Shown piece after piece: positions 42,394 through 51,105 of a stretch of DNA of 64,000 nucleotides. Every line of letters starts with the position of its first letter. Within the stretch, counting starts at the first letter, position 1. Under the pieces are notes generated by a model. It ran no database searches. It saw nothing but the letters and a program-made list of their open reading frames with translations, and had not been told where the DNA came from. A program made the position numbers and the translations under genes. The DNA comes from QQWI01 sp964522015 (GTDB lineage Bacteria > Bacillota > Clostridia > Peptostreptococcales > Acidaminobacteraceae): assembly GCA_964522015.1 (NCBI GenBank), contig CAZFST010000023.1, positions 1 to 64,000 on the forward strand, given 5' to 3'.

Positions 42394-44280
42394 CTAAAGA
42401 GGCATTCGCCTTGGCAAGATGATCTTAAATTGACTACCTTGGTCAACCTCGCTGGTCACCTCGATTTTCCCTCTAAGAACCTGGGTGACCAAGTTATACA
42501 CGATGTTTAGTCCAAGACCAAGGCCCCCATGGGCTTTTTTTGTTGTGAAAAAGGGATTAAAGATACGCTCTAAATAGGCACTACTGATGCCAACACCATT
42601 GTCTATCACTGTAAATGCCACCTCTGTGTTGAAGTTAATGCTTTGTGCTTTCACAAGAATTTGCTTTTCTATAAAAGTAGGTGTGCCATTTGACATTGCA
42701 ACAGGTGTGGCTAATTCATTTATAACTGCTGTAGCAAGCTCATCAGTGTTGGCATGCAAAAAACCATGACGTTCTGCATTTTCTATTAATTGAAGCAGGG
42801 CATAATTAATAAGCTTTTCATAACTCTCTATCACCAAATGTTCTGGCGTTTCTAAAACAATCTTAATCTGATTTTGACGGGAGTATGGCTTTGCTAATAC
42901 CGCGAGTTCTTCAAATAATGAGGCCACATCAAAGGATGATAAATCCAGCATGTGATAGTCCATAGAAATCTTTTTAAACCCTTCTACAATGGCAGCAGTC
43001 TTTGCTAAGCTCCCCTGAAGCATTTCAAAACCTATATGAGCCTGCTCTAGATAGGGGATTATTTCAAGGCCAAGTTCATTGCCCCTACTGGCATACTCAT
43101 CAAGTGATTTCAACTCCTCAGTTAAAAAGCTGGCCATTGTAATAGCATTCCCCAAAGGGGTATTGATCTCGTGGGCAACACCATTCACCAGTTCGGTTAG
43201 GGCCGCCATGTGACTATCCCGCATTTTTGCTTGGAGTTTCTGGGCTTGTTCTTTAATCTTAATCTCAGTTGCCATCATCGCCATACGGTTTTCAACTTCT
43301 AGACTCATGGTGTGTTCAAAGGCTTCGCTGTACAAACGATAGTTTATAGCTGCTTTTTCAAACTGTCCTATGGACATATAGGCACTGGCAAGTGCTTTGT
43401 AAAAGTGAAAAATCAGGGCATCATATTGTTTAAGTTGGGCAACCATAAGGGCGTTTATGGCAAGTGAGATCGCTTCGCTATAATAGCCTTGCCTATTCAA
43501 CAGCTGCACTTCAATTAATTGGGTGTTCACAACCCCATAGGGATCATCAATTTTGCTAAGCAACTGGTATTCCTGTTGCAGGTAGCTATTGGCTTGATTA
43601 TAATCTTTATTTTCAAGATTGATGAGAGCTAACATATGGAAACAAATAGATTTGGTTTGAAGATCGTTGGCTATTTCAGATAGTTCTAAGGCCCGGTTGA
43701 TATGATCATGTTGCTCAGCTTGGTCTCTGTTGGCCTTTTGCAAACAAAGAGCAATACTGGCATGAATGCCAGCTAACAGCGGATGGGTCGGTTGAGTTTT
43801 ATAAGCCACCTCTTGTGCTTCCATTAAATAATCCAAGGCCTTATGATGGAGTTGTAAGGTATTTTTGTAGATCTCACCAATATTATATAAAAAGAAAATT
43901 TGCATCTCAGTTTGATTGAACTCTTTAGCAACCAGTAAGCCCCGTAAAAGAATTTCAAAGGCCTGACCCAAGTCATTCCGTACAATATGAACATAGCCCA
44001 TCACATTATAGGCTCTGGTTTGACTGCGATAATCCCCATAGGCAATAAAGGCATCCAAGCTGCCTGAAGCCAGTTGATAACAGGTTTCTAGGTCTCCTTT
44101 ATACCCGCTATGGACAGCAAGAACAATGTTGGCCTGAGCCATTGCAAGAAAATCCTGATCAACTGAGGCAGTCTTCAAAAGTTCCGCTGCCAATTGCTCC
44201 GACAAAGCCACATCACGTCTACGTAAATCCCATGCCTGTTCATACTGTTCTGTGGTTGTATATAAAGTCTCAATTGACAT
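42394..44280 (-). CDS. cytosolic histidine kinase with N-terminal TPR repeats
   Basis: 628 residues. Roughly 1-330 are tetratricopeptide-like helical repeats (RAYNVMGYVHIVRND, FFLYNIGEIYKNTLQ, AINYRLYSEAFEH) with no membrane segment. A coiled coil leads to the H box VNGVAHEINTPLGNAITMASF (about 375) and an ATPase domain with LIENAERHG, VIDNGVGIS, FFTTKKAHGGLGLGLNIV. No response regulator is encoded next to it. It probably reads a cytoplasmic protein or peptide signal through the TPR part. Confidence 0.88.
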   Translation of the reverse strand: MSIETLYTTTEQYEQAWDLRRRDVALSEQLAAELLKTASVDQDFLAMAQANIVLAVHSGYKGDLETCYQLASGSLDAFIAYGDYRSQTRAYNVMGYVHIVRNDLGQAFEILLRGLLVAKEFNQTEMQIFFLYNIGEIYKNTLQLHHKALDYLMEAQEVAYKTQPTHPLLAGIHASIALCLQKANRDQAEQHDHINRALELSEIANDLQTKSICFHMLALINLENKDYNQANSYLQQEYQLLSKIDDPYGVVNTQLIEVQLLNRQGYYSEAISLAINALMVAQLKQYDALIFHFYKALASAYMSIGQFEKAAINYRLYSEAFEHTMSLEVENRMAMMATEIKIKEQAQKLQAKMRDSHMAALTELVNGVAHEINTPLGNAITMASFLTEELKSLDEYASRGNELGLEIIPYLEQAHIGFEMLQGSLAKTAAIVEGFKKISMDYHMLDLSSFDVASLFEELAVLAKPYSRQNQIKIVLETPEHLVIESYEKLINYALLQLIENAERHGFLHANTDELATAVINELATPVAMSNGTPTFIEKQILVKAQSINFNTEVAFTVIDNGVGISSAYLERIFNPFFTTKKAHGGLGLGLNIVYNLVTQVLRGKIEVTSEVDQGSQFKIILPRRMPL

Positions 44281-44332
44281 GGTCTACCTCACTTTCATTT
44301 GTTTTATTCTTACCCTTTTTTCAGCTATTTGC

Positions 44333-44366
44333 ACAAACAAAAACGACCAGGGGTGACCTAGCCGTT
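44333..44366 (-). terminator. terminator of the pyruvate phosphate dikinase gene
   Basis: On the minus strand ACGGCTAGG and CCTGGTCGT form an imperfect stem (44357-44365 with 44343-44351), followed by TTTTTGTTTGT. Confidence 0.65.
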
Positions 44367-44380
44367 TTGCAACATTTAAT

Positions 44381-47026
44381 TTAGCTTTTATCCCTTACAA
44401 TGGTGGCCTGAGCCGCAGCAAGTTTTGCCAGGGGCACCCGGTAAGGTGAGCAAGATACATAGTCCAGGCCCAAGGCCAAGGCATATTTGATGGTTTCAAA
44501 GTCCCCACCTTGTTCACCGCAGATACCCAGTTTAAGGGTTGGGTTTGTGGCACGTCCCTTGTTCACTGACATCTCAATCAGTTGGCCAACCCCCTCTTGA
44601 TCCACTGAAACAAAGGGATCCATCTTGAAGATGTGATGCTCCTGATAAGCATGAAGATATTTACCAGAATCATCCCTAGAAAAACCCAGGGTCATTTGGG
44701 TGAGATCGTTGGTGCCAAAAGAGAAGAAGGATACGTGAGATGCAATTTTATTGGCAATCAGGGCCGCCCTTGGGACCTCAATCATGGTGCCAATCTTGTA
44801 AGTCAATGTGACACCCCGCTCAAGGAGGACTTTATTGGCCTCGGCGGTGACCACAGCCAGCACATGTTTTAGCTCCTCTTCAAAGGCAACCAGGGGGATC
44901 ATGATTTCCACCGTGGGCTCAAGGCCTTCGGCAACAAGGTCACAGGCCGCTTCCATAATAGCCTTCACCTGCATGGTGTAGATTTCTGGATAGGTGATGG
45001 CCAAACGGCAGCCCCGATGGCCAAGCATGGGGTTGACCTCTTGAAGATTTTTGACCTTTGCTGCCACCCCAGCCACTGGAAGGCTTAGAAGCTCTGCGAG
45101 TTCTGCCATTTCACTGGGTTCGTGGGGTAAAAATTCGTGAAGAGGCGGATCTAGGAGGCGAATGGTAACCGGCTCAGTGCCTAGCACCTTGAAAATATCG
45201 TAAAAGTCTTGGCGCTGGAAAGGGAGCAGCTTATCCAGGGCAGCTTGGCGTTCTGTGAGATTCTCAGCTAAAATCATTTCTCGCACGGCTAAAATCCGCT
45301 GGGCTTCAAAGAACATATGCTCGGTTCTGCAAAGGCCAATACCTTTGGCACCAAAGCCCATGGCCACCTTGGCATCGTTTGGCGTATCCGCATTGGCCCG
45401 GACACCGATGGCGGCGCAGGTATCTGCCCAACTGAGAATGGTTGCCAGATGAGTTGAAATCCCCTGGGTATCTTTTGCCAGAGCCCCTGAGAAAATGGCC
45501 CCAGTTGCACCATCGATAGAGAGCCAATCCCCTTCTACTAGGGTGATGGACTCAGTTTTCATGGTCTTTTGCTGTTCGTCCACATGGACATCCATACACC
45601 CTGCAACACAGCATTTCCCCATACTTCTGGCCACAACAGCGGCGTGGGAGGTCATGCCGCCTCGGGCTGTCAAAATCCCTTGAGCATGAATCATCCCTTC
45701 AATGTCTTCTGGGGATGTTTCTTTCCGTACTAAGATGGCAGGTTCCCCACGCTTTTGAGCGGCGACAATATCTTGGGCGTGGAAGTAGATTCGGCCAACA
45801 GCAGCCCCTGGCGAAGCAGGTAAACCCACTGCAATGGGTGGCTGTGCTGATAGAACTTCCGGCGAAAAACTTGGGTGGAGCAGTTTGTCCAGAGATTTGG
45901 CATCCACATGCATGAGGGCCTCTTCCTTGGTGATGAGTCCTTCAGCCACCATGTCAATGGCGATTTTAAGGGCTGCTTGGATGGTACGTTTGCCGTTTCG
46001 GGTTTGAAGAATAAATAACTTGCCTTTTTCGATGGTGAACTCAATATCTTGCATATCTCGGTAATGGTTTTCAAGGCCCTGGCAAACGGACATCAAGGCC
46101 TCAAAAGCCTCAGGCATTTCATACTTTAGCCCGTCAATTGACCTAGGGGTCCGAATTCCAGCCACCACATCTTCCCCCTGGGCCCGCATTAGAAATTCAC
46201 CATAGCGGACATTCTCCCCAGTGGAAGGATTACGGGTAAAGAGCACCCCTGTTCCAGATTGATCGTCGTAATTTCCAAAAACCATCATCTGCACAGTGAC
46301 TGCGGTACCCATGGCCTCGTCTATCTGATTGAGAGACCGGTACAGGGCAGCCCTTGGGTTATGCCAAGAACGGAACACCGCTTTGATGGCTTCTGTTAAT
46401 TGAATCCATGGATCTTGCGGAAAATCAAAGCCCCGCTCCATTAGCACCACATGCTTAAACCGTTTAATCACTTCTAGCATCTGTTCTGTAGAAAGCTCTG
46501 CAAATTGCTGGACTTGATATTGTTTCATATAACGCTCTAATACCAAATCAAAATGGTATTTTTCAATATCCAGCACCACATCGCTATACATTTGAATCAA
46601 CCTGCGGTAGCTATCAAGGGCAAAGGGCATATTATCAGTTTCTTCCCCTAGGGCTAAAGCAACTTGATCGTTGAGTCCAAGATTTAAAACCGTATCCATC
46701 ATCCCAGGCATGGAAACAGGGGCTCCTGAACGAACTGACACTAAAAGAGGCGACACTGTACGACCAAAACCCTTGTGAGATTCTGATTCAAGCTGGCTGA
46801 TGGCAGCCTCTAGACCCTTGATTAGGTCTTGATCCAAGGTTTTACCCTGTGCATAGTACTGGCGACAAGCTTCGGTGGTGAGGGTAAAGCCATAGGGAAT
46901 CGGTAATCCCAAACGGCTCATTTCCGCTAAATTGGCCCCTTTCCCCCCCAATAACCACCGATCATCCTTACTGCCCTGCGTAAAATTGACAATTCTTTGC
47001 CCATCCATGCCTTCAGCCTTGGTCAT
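44381..47026 (-). CDS. ppdK: pyruvate, phosphate dikinase
   Basis: 881 residues from the ATG at 47026, chosen for the AAAGGGG site before it; the frame opens at 47056 inside the previous gene. N-terminal ATP-binding domain (WLLGGKGANLAEMSRLGLPIP, QRIVNF), phosphohistidine domain with catalytic His in GGMTSHAAVVARSMGKCCV, and C-terminal PEP/pyruvate barrel with GHRGCRLAITYPEI, SFGTNDLTQMTLGFSRDD and GICGEQGGD. It makes PEP from pyruvate, ATP and phosphate, or the reverse in glycolysis. Translationally coupled to the CcpN-like regulator; the usual PDRP regulatory kinase gene is not beside it. Confidence 0.96.
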   Translation of the reverse strand: MTKAEGMDGQRIVNFTQGSKDDRWLLGGKGANLAEMSRLGLPIPYGFTLTTEACRQYYAQGKTLDQDLIKGLEAAISQLESESHKGFGRTVSPLLVSVRSGAPVSMPGMMDTVLNLGLNDQVALALGEETDNMPFALDSYRRLIQMYSDVVLDIEKYHFDLVLERYMKQYQVQQFAELSTEQMLEVIKRFKHVVLMERGFDFPQDPWIQLTEAIKAVFRSWHNPRAALYRSLNQIDEAMGTAVTVQMMVFGNYDDQSGTGVLFTRNPSTGENVRYGEFLMRAQGEDVVAGIRTPRSIDGLKYEMPEAFEALMSVCQGLENHYRDMQDIEFTIEKGKLFILQTRNGKRTIQAALKIAIDMVAEGLITKEEALMHVDAKSLDKLLHPSFSPEVLSAQPPIAVGLPASPGAAVGRIYFHAQDIVAAQKRGEPAILVRKETSPEDIEGMIHAQGILTARGGMTSHAAVVARSMGKCCVAGCMDVHVDEQQKTMKTESITLVEGDWLSIDGATGAIFSGALAKDTQGISTHLATILSWADTCAAIGVRANADTPNDAKVAMGFGAKGIGLCRTEHMFFEAQRILAVREMILAENLTERQAALDKLLPFQRQDFYDIFKVLGTEPVTIRLLDPPLHEFLPHEPSEMAELAELLSLPVAGVAAKVKNLQEVNPMLGHRGCRLAITYPEIYTMQVKAIMEAACDLVAEGLEPTVEIMIPLVAFEEELKHVLAVVTAEANKVLLERGVTLTYKIGTMIEVPRAALIANKIASHVSFFSFGTNDLTQMTLGFSRDDSGKYLHAYQEHHIFKMDPFVSVDQEGVGQLIEMSVNKGRATNPTLKLGICGEQGGDFETIKYALALGLDYVSCSPYRVPLAKLAAAQATIVRDKS

Positions 47027-47045
47027 ATCAATGCCCCTTTCTTGT

Positions 47046-47729
47046 TTACAAGTCACCAGTCTCCATTTTTCTATTTTTTAAATCATTTAAAAGTTGGGCA
47101 TGCCCAACATCAAAAGCATCGACAAACAACCTGCTAACCACAGTCTTAGAAAACCTACCCACCACCGTATACCTGAGTTTACCATCAATCAGTTGGCTGG
47201 TTACCACCGGCAAACTATCAATCTGGTGAGAAACAATGAGCCTTGCGGCATCAAGTACAGTGGTTTCTGGAGTCACCCAAACCACATTGGGCATTCTTGT
47301 CATCACAATCCCCACGGGCATATTCCGAACATCAGACCCACCTATCAGGGATTTAATCAGATCTTTTCGAGATACCACCCCGGCTAAAAACCGGTCTTTT
47401 ATCACATAAATGGATCCCACATTGGCCAGAAAAATCGTTGCAATGGCTTCATAAACAGGCAGTTGAATATCAATGACCTCAGGCACAGCCATCACTTCTT
47501 TAACCAACATTTCTTTATAAGACACAACCGGAGATTGGCCCTGGCCCCCTCCCATAACATAACCAATCTTTTGCTTTGCTTCCAGCAGGCCTAAATGGGA
47601 TAAAAAACTGAGATCAGGCCTTAAAGTACTTTTACTGAGCCCTAAGTGATGTGCAATATCATCGGCGCTAATGGGCTGTTTTTGGTTGACAATCCCCAAA
47701 ATTTCTTGCTGCCTTGCCGTCAGATCCAT
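47046..47729 (-). CDS. CcpN-like regulator: helix-turn-helix plus CBS pair
   Basis: 227 residues. N-terminal winged helix (LTARQQEILGIVNQKQPISADDIAHHLGLSKSTLRPDLSFL), then two CBS repeats (VIDIQLPVYEAIATIFLANVGSIYVI...GVVSRKDLIKSLIGG; VVWVTPETTVLDAARLIVSHQIDSLPVV). The layout is that of B. subtilis CcpN (YqzB), which represses gluconeogenic genes according to ATP/ADP. Here it is immediately upstream of ppdK, its likely target. Its own upstream region holds a 24-bp perfect palindrome at 47781-47804. Confidence 0.85.
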   Translation of the reverse strand: MDLTARQQEILGIVNQKQPISADDIAHHLGLSKSTLRPDLSFLSHLGLLEAKQKIGYVMGGGQGQSPVVSYKEMLVKEVMAVPEVIDIQLPVYEAIATIFLANVGSIYVIKDRFLAGVVSRKDLIKSLIGGSDVRNMPVGIVMTRMPNVVWVTPETTVLDAARLIVSHQIDSLPVVTSQLIDGKLRYTVVGRFSKTVVSRLFVDAFDVGHAQLLNDLKNRKMETGDL

Positions 47730-47780
47730 CAGTGTCCTCCTATTTTCTTGACTTTCGCATCTATAAAGTAGTTTTATATA

Positions 47781-47804
47781 ATTATATAATACGTATTATA
47801 TAAT
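47781..47804. promoter_or_regulatory. 24-bp perfect palindrome upstream of the CcpN-like gene
   Basis: ATTATATAAT, ACGT, ATTATATAAT: fully self-complementary, about 50 bases before the regulator ATG. It also lies just upstream of candidate RNA B on the other strand. Candidate operator for autoregulation. Confidence 0.5.
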
Positions 47805-47857
47805 CATATTTCAATACTCTTCAAGTCTATTAGACATATTTATTTTATAATATGTGT

Positions 47858-48045
47858 TCTATTATCAGCTGACGGCAGACAGCCCTGTCATCCTGGGGTC
47901 ACGCCAGACCTATTTAACCTAAGTGATTCTGGGGTTAGAGGGAGAAGGCTATTACATGAATAGGAAAGCAATAAGAGAGATACCTCATATGAGCAAAAGC
48001 AGACCACTGATCAACTAAGTTAAGTTGATCAGTGGTCTGTTTTTT
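47858..48045 (+). ncRNA. candidate small RNA B
   Basis: A TATAAT at 47846-47851 is followed by about 190 bases with no convincing frame and a perfect 17-bp terminator stem (48000-48016 with 48023-48039, then TTTTTT). The RNA contains GACA/TGTC, the CCAGA/TCTGG hairpin with loop CCTATTTAACCTAA (shared with candidate RNA A), and CTATT/AATAG. The next plus-strand gene is over 500 bases away behind a minus-strand gene, so it is unlikely to be a leader. Confidence 0.5.
48000..48045. terminator. strong terminator of candidate RNA B
   Basis: Perfect 17-bp stem with 6-base loop and TTTTTT at 48040-48045. It may also stop the minus-strand HTH gene that ends at 48061. Confidence 0.85.
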
Positions 48046-48060
48046 GTCTGATGATTTTTA

Positions 48061-48483
48061 TCAAATCAACGGTATCCCCAGGCTCCAAAGTTTTTCGTTG
48101 AGTTCTGATACACCCATGCCCTTGATAAGCCCGTGCATGATGGTTGCGTCTCTTGGATTTCTCGCATAAAAAGGCTGATGGCCCCCAGCTTTTAATAACC
48201 CATTGGCCCCCCCCATATCCAGTTTTAAAGCTAAACTGATTCGCATCACCGTCTCTCTTGAGGGTTTCCGCTTACCCGACAGTAACTGATAACAAAAAGA
48301 TTGGTCCAAATCAACCAACCGATAAAAGCCGTTAGCCTCCACTTGAGCTTGATGAAGGTGCTTTCTAAGTTCGTGGTGAAAGGTCGGGATCTTACAGTCA
48401 TCCTGGTTTTGATCCAGAAAGTCCTCAATAGAATCAGAAGACATCAGCAAACTTTCAAGAATCTGAGTGGCTTTTTTTGGCAT
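48061..48483 (-). CDS. helix-turn-helix protein paired with the divergent protein kinase
   Basis: 140 residues with a Cro/CI-like helix-turn-helix at about 60-105 (FYRLVDLDQSFCYQLLSGKRKPSRETVMRISLALKL) and a C-terminal tail (PRDATIMHGLIKGMG). The N-terminal part (ILESLLMSSDSIEDFLDQNQDD) is Ser/Asp-rich and may be a phosphorylation target. Divergent from the membrane Ser/Thr kinase gene at 48601, 118 bases apart, so a shared control region and a kinase-substrate link are plausible. Confidence 0.75.
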   Translation of the reverse strand: MPKKATQILESLLMSSDSIEDFLDQNQDDCKIPTFHHELRKHLHQAQVEANGFYRLVDLDQSFCYQLLSGKRKPSRETVMRISLALKLDMGGANGLLKAGGHQPFYARNPRDATIMHGLIKGMGVSELNEKLWSLGIPLI

Positions 48484-48600
48484 GGAAATTTTGGGCTCCT
48501 TAGATTATAATGATAACTAAGTTTATTATATCATAATCAAATAATAACCATAGAATTTCATGCATGAGTTCAAGAAAATAGAAGCTTTTTGGAGGGAATT

Positions 48601-50580
48601 ATGTCAGTTATGGGGGATTTGCTAGGGTGCAACTGGGGTCAACAGTTGCTGTCTGATTACCACGTGGTCAAGAGTATTCACATCAGTCCAATGAGTGAAG
48701 TCTTCGCTCTTGAGAGTGGCGATGGACGCCAAAGGCTGATTCTTAAAGCCATGAAACCCAACACGGTTAGCCAAACCATGCTTGAAATATTAAAAACAGT
48801 ACCCATAGAAGGGGTTGTCCCCATTTGTGATTATTACTTATCCAAAGATTATGCCTACGTGATTAAACCTTACATAGAGGGTATTTCCCTACAAGACTAT
48901 ATGGAACATGGTTTGTCCATAGATGGCCTATTGAATCTTATCAAACAATTGGTTCAAATTATTATAAACTGCCACAGCCATTCCCCAGCCATTATTCTAA
49001 GAGATATCAAACCAGATAACTTGATTATTCAGCAGGGCAAATTAGGCATTTTAGATATGGAATCCAGTAAATTGAAAGGACCTACCTATCCCACAACCAA
49101 TTCTACTACTAATTCCACGGCCAATCGGGATACTGTGCTTCTGGGCACCCCAGGCTATGCCGCCCCAGAACAGTATGGTTTTCAAATAAGTGATGAACGC
49201 ACAGATATATACGCCATTGGACAAGTGATGAACAGCTTACTTGAGAGGGTACTGGCGACTCATAAAGCCAAGGCTTTTATGGGGAATTTTTTAGAAAAAC
49301 CACTGATATGGTCTGCTCGCAAAATTAGTAAGCGGGCTACAGCATTCGATCCTCAAATGCGATTCCAATCAGCCCAGTCCTTTAAAAAGTCCCTAGATGG
49401 TATATACCCCAAAATCTATATGACTTCCATGAGCGTCTGTATCTTGGTTATGGCAATGATTATAGTGGGTTTCAAATTACCCCCTATCCTTGATCACCAG
49501 CAGGTTCAAGTACTGCAAAAGGCTGAAATCAGCAAGACAGAAAGCACGACAAGTGCCCCTACGGTTTTGCCACTTACACCGTCGTCACTGGTCACACTTT
49601 TGTCACCGGCCGTACCCTTGTCGCCGCTCACAACACTCGGGGCACCCTCGCCAATAGCCACACCTGAAATCACCCTAGCAGCCCCAGCCTCAACCCCACT
49701 AGTAACCATAGGGTCAGTTCCAACCTCAACCCCACCAGTAACCATACCAACTACCCAGGGTACACCCACAAAAGTAGGCCCACTAACAGTTTTACCTAAT
49801 GACGCGCCAGCTATCACAACACCTTCAGAGCCCACGGTAACCGCAACCGAAAAAAACGACGTACGATTCAGCGGTAGCGTTAGCTATTCTGCCCAACTTT
49901 CCAAATGCTACTTTCTAATTATGATGACCGGGATCACTGACCCATTCTATAAAAATCAATTTGGTAGCCCTGTTAATCTGAGCAGTGGTGCTGACCAATA
50001 TACCGATATCAACAGGAGTACATTAGTCACTGGGGAGCGATACATGCTGACAGGGTACTTGGATTTAAATGGTAATTTCATATTAGACCCCGAAGAACCA
50101 TCAGAAGTGATCAATCAGTGGACTTTTAGTGGGAAAGAAACACAAACAGTTGATTTTAACAACTTAATCAAAGATGCACAAGTCAAAGGAACACAAAAAG
50201 AAGAAACCCCTCAGACACAGTCCAACGAAAAAAACTGGATGCCAGGGGTTTACCACCTTCACAAGCCGGAGTCAAAATTGTTTAAAACTACCGCTTATCG
50301 CTCTCAAATGGACCCAAATATCAAAGATTTTGATGCCTTTACGGTTTTAGGCACAAATACGGCACCCTCTCAAGCCACAGAATTTTTGGCGCGCTTAGTG
50401 GCTCAAGGGGAGTTAAAAGGATTGGCTTATGCAAGTCCTAGTAAGGATTACCAGGAATTCAACAGTGTGGACGGCTATGTGGACAATCATATGGTTGTTT
50501 TTATCAAAGCCGATAAACTACTTGGCTACGTGCAGATTGTGGATGGCAAGGCCCTCCCCTCTGTGGTTTACAAACCGTGA
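48601..50580 (+). CDS. membrane Ser/Thr protein kinase
   Basis: 659 residues from the ATG at 48601; an in-frame TTG at 48589 overlaps the GGAGGG ribosome site and is not the start. Kinase domain at about 15-260: Lys in RLILKAMKP, catalytic loop AIILRDIKPDNLII (LRD for HRD), ILDMESSK in place of DFG, GTPGYAAPEQYGF and DERTDIYAIG. A membrane segment (SMSVCILVMAMIIVGFKL) follows at about 280, then a Thr/Pro/Ser-rich outer spacer of about 120 residues and an outside domain without PASTA repeats. The altered DFG may weaken activity. Faces the HTH gene across a common promoter region. Confidence 0.85.
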   Translation: MSVMGDLLGCNWGQQLLSDYHVVKSIHISPMSEVFALESGDGRQRLILKAMKPNTVSQTMLEILKTVPIEGVVPICDYYLSKDYAYVIKPYIEGISLQDYMEHGLSIDGLLNLIKQLVQIIINCHSHSPAIILRDIKPDNLIIQQGKLGILDMESSKLKGPTYPTTNSTTNSTANRDTVLLGTPGYAAPEQYGFQISDERTDIYAIGQVMNSLLERVLATHKAKAFMGNFLEKPLIWSARKISKRATAFDPQMRFQSAQSFKKSLDGIYPKIYMTSMSVCILVMAMIIVGFKLPPILDHQQVQVLQKAEISKTESTTSAPTVLPLTPSSLVTLLSPAVPLSPLTTLGAPSPIATPEITLAAPASTPLVTIGSVPTSTPPVTIPTTQGTPTKVGPLTVLPNDAPAITTPSEPTVTATEKNDVRFSGSVSYSAQLSKCYFLIMMTGITDPFYKNQFGSPVNLSSGADQYTDINRSTLVTGERYMLTGYLDLNGNFILDPEEPSEVINQWTFSGKETQTVDFNNLIKDAQVKGTQKEETPQTQSNEKNWMPGVYHLHKPESKLFKTTAYRSQMDPNIKDFDAFTVLGTNTAPSQATEFLARLVAQGELKGLAYASPSKDYQEFNSVDGYVDNHMVVFIKADKLLGYVQIVDGKALPSVVYKP

Positions 50581-50618
50581 AAAAAAGTATTGGGCAACCA
50601 GCCCAATACTTTTTTTTA
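50581..50618 (+). terminator. terminator of the protein kinase gene
   Basis: AAAAAAGTATTGGGC, loop AACCA, GCCCAATACTTTTTTTT, directly after the TGA stop. Confidence 0.92.
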
Positions 50619-50674
50619 CCCTTCAGTTAAGCTATTATCAAAGACTACTTTGATGACGGGATGGGGGCAAACAA

Positions 50675-51094
50675 ATGCAACTAAAAGCAGATGGCGTGAT
50701 GGGTATAGCAGGCTGTTGTATAGCAATCGAAGTGTCATTTATACTGGATGGCGATAGCCAACTCCCTAGGGATTTTGGCTGCGTGGATTTAACAGGCCTT
50801 ATCAAAATCAAAGCCAAAGAGACCTTATCTTACTATGACCTTCCCAAAATGTACGCTGACGGCGTCCACCTAAATAGCGCACAAATAAGATTCCAAAGCA
50901 TACCCATTACCTTAACCATCAATCACTACAGGGTTCAAGATCAACTGATAGACTATCTTTACAGTTGCCTTGATCAGAAAAACCCCAAGGGTTACAAAGT
51001 TTATCAAGCTTATTGCAAGGACGGAAATGGTGAGGAGATTAGTTTAAATATTGACCTTTCAAGAAGTTTTGTTTTTTTTGAAGAAGATTTTTAG
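50675..51094 (+). CDS. hypothetical protein
   Basis: 139 residues, soluble, no family recognised. The start has only a weak GGGGGC site. Mixed alpha/beta composition with two Cys near the N terminus (GIAGCCIAIEV) and a DQLIDYLYSCLDQKNPKGY stretch. It stands alone between the kinase terminator and the convergent PmbA-like gene, 12 bases from that gene's stop. Confidence 0.5.
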   Translation: MQLKADGVMGIAGCCIAIEVSFILDGDSQLPRDFGCVDLTGLIKIKAKETLSYYDLPKMYADGVHLNSAQIRFQSIPITLTINHYRVQDQLIDYLYSCLDQKNPKGYKVYQAYCKDGNGEEISLNIDLSRSFVFFEEDF

Positions 51095-51105
51095 CCTATC
51101 CCATG

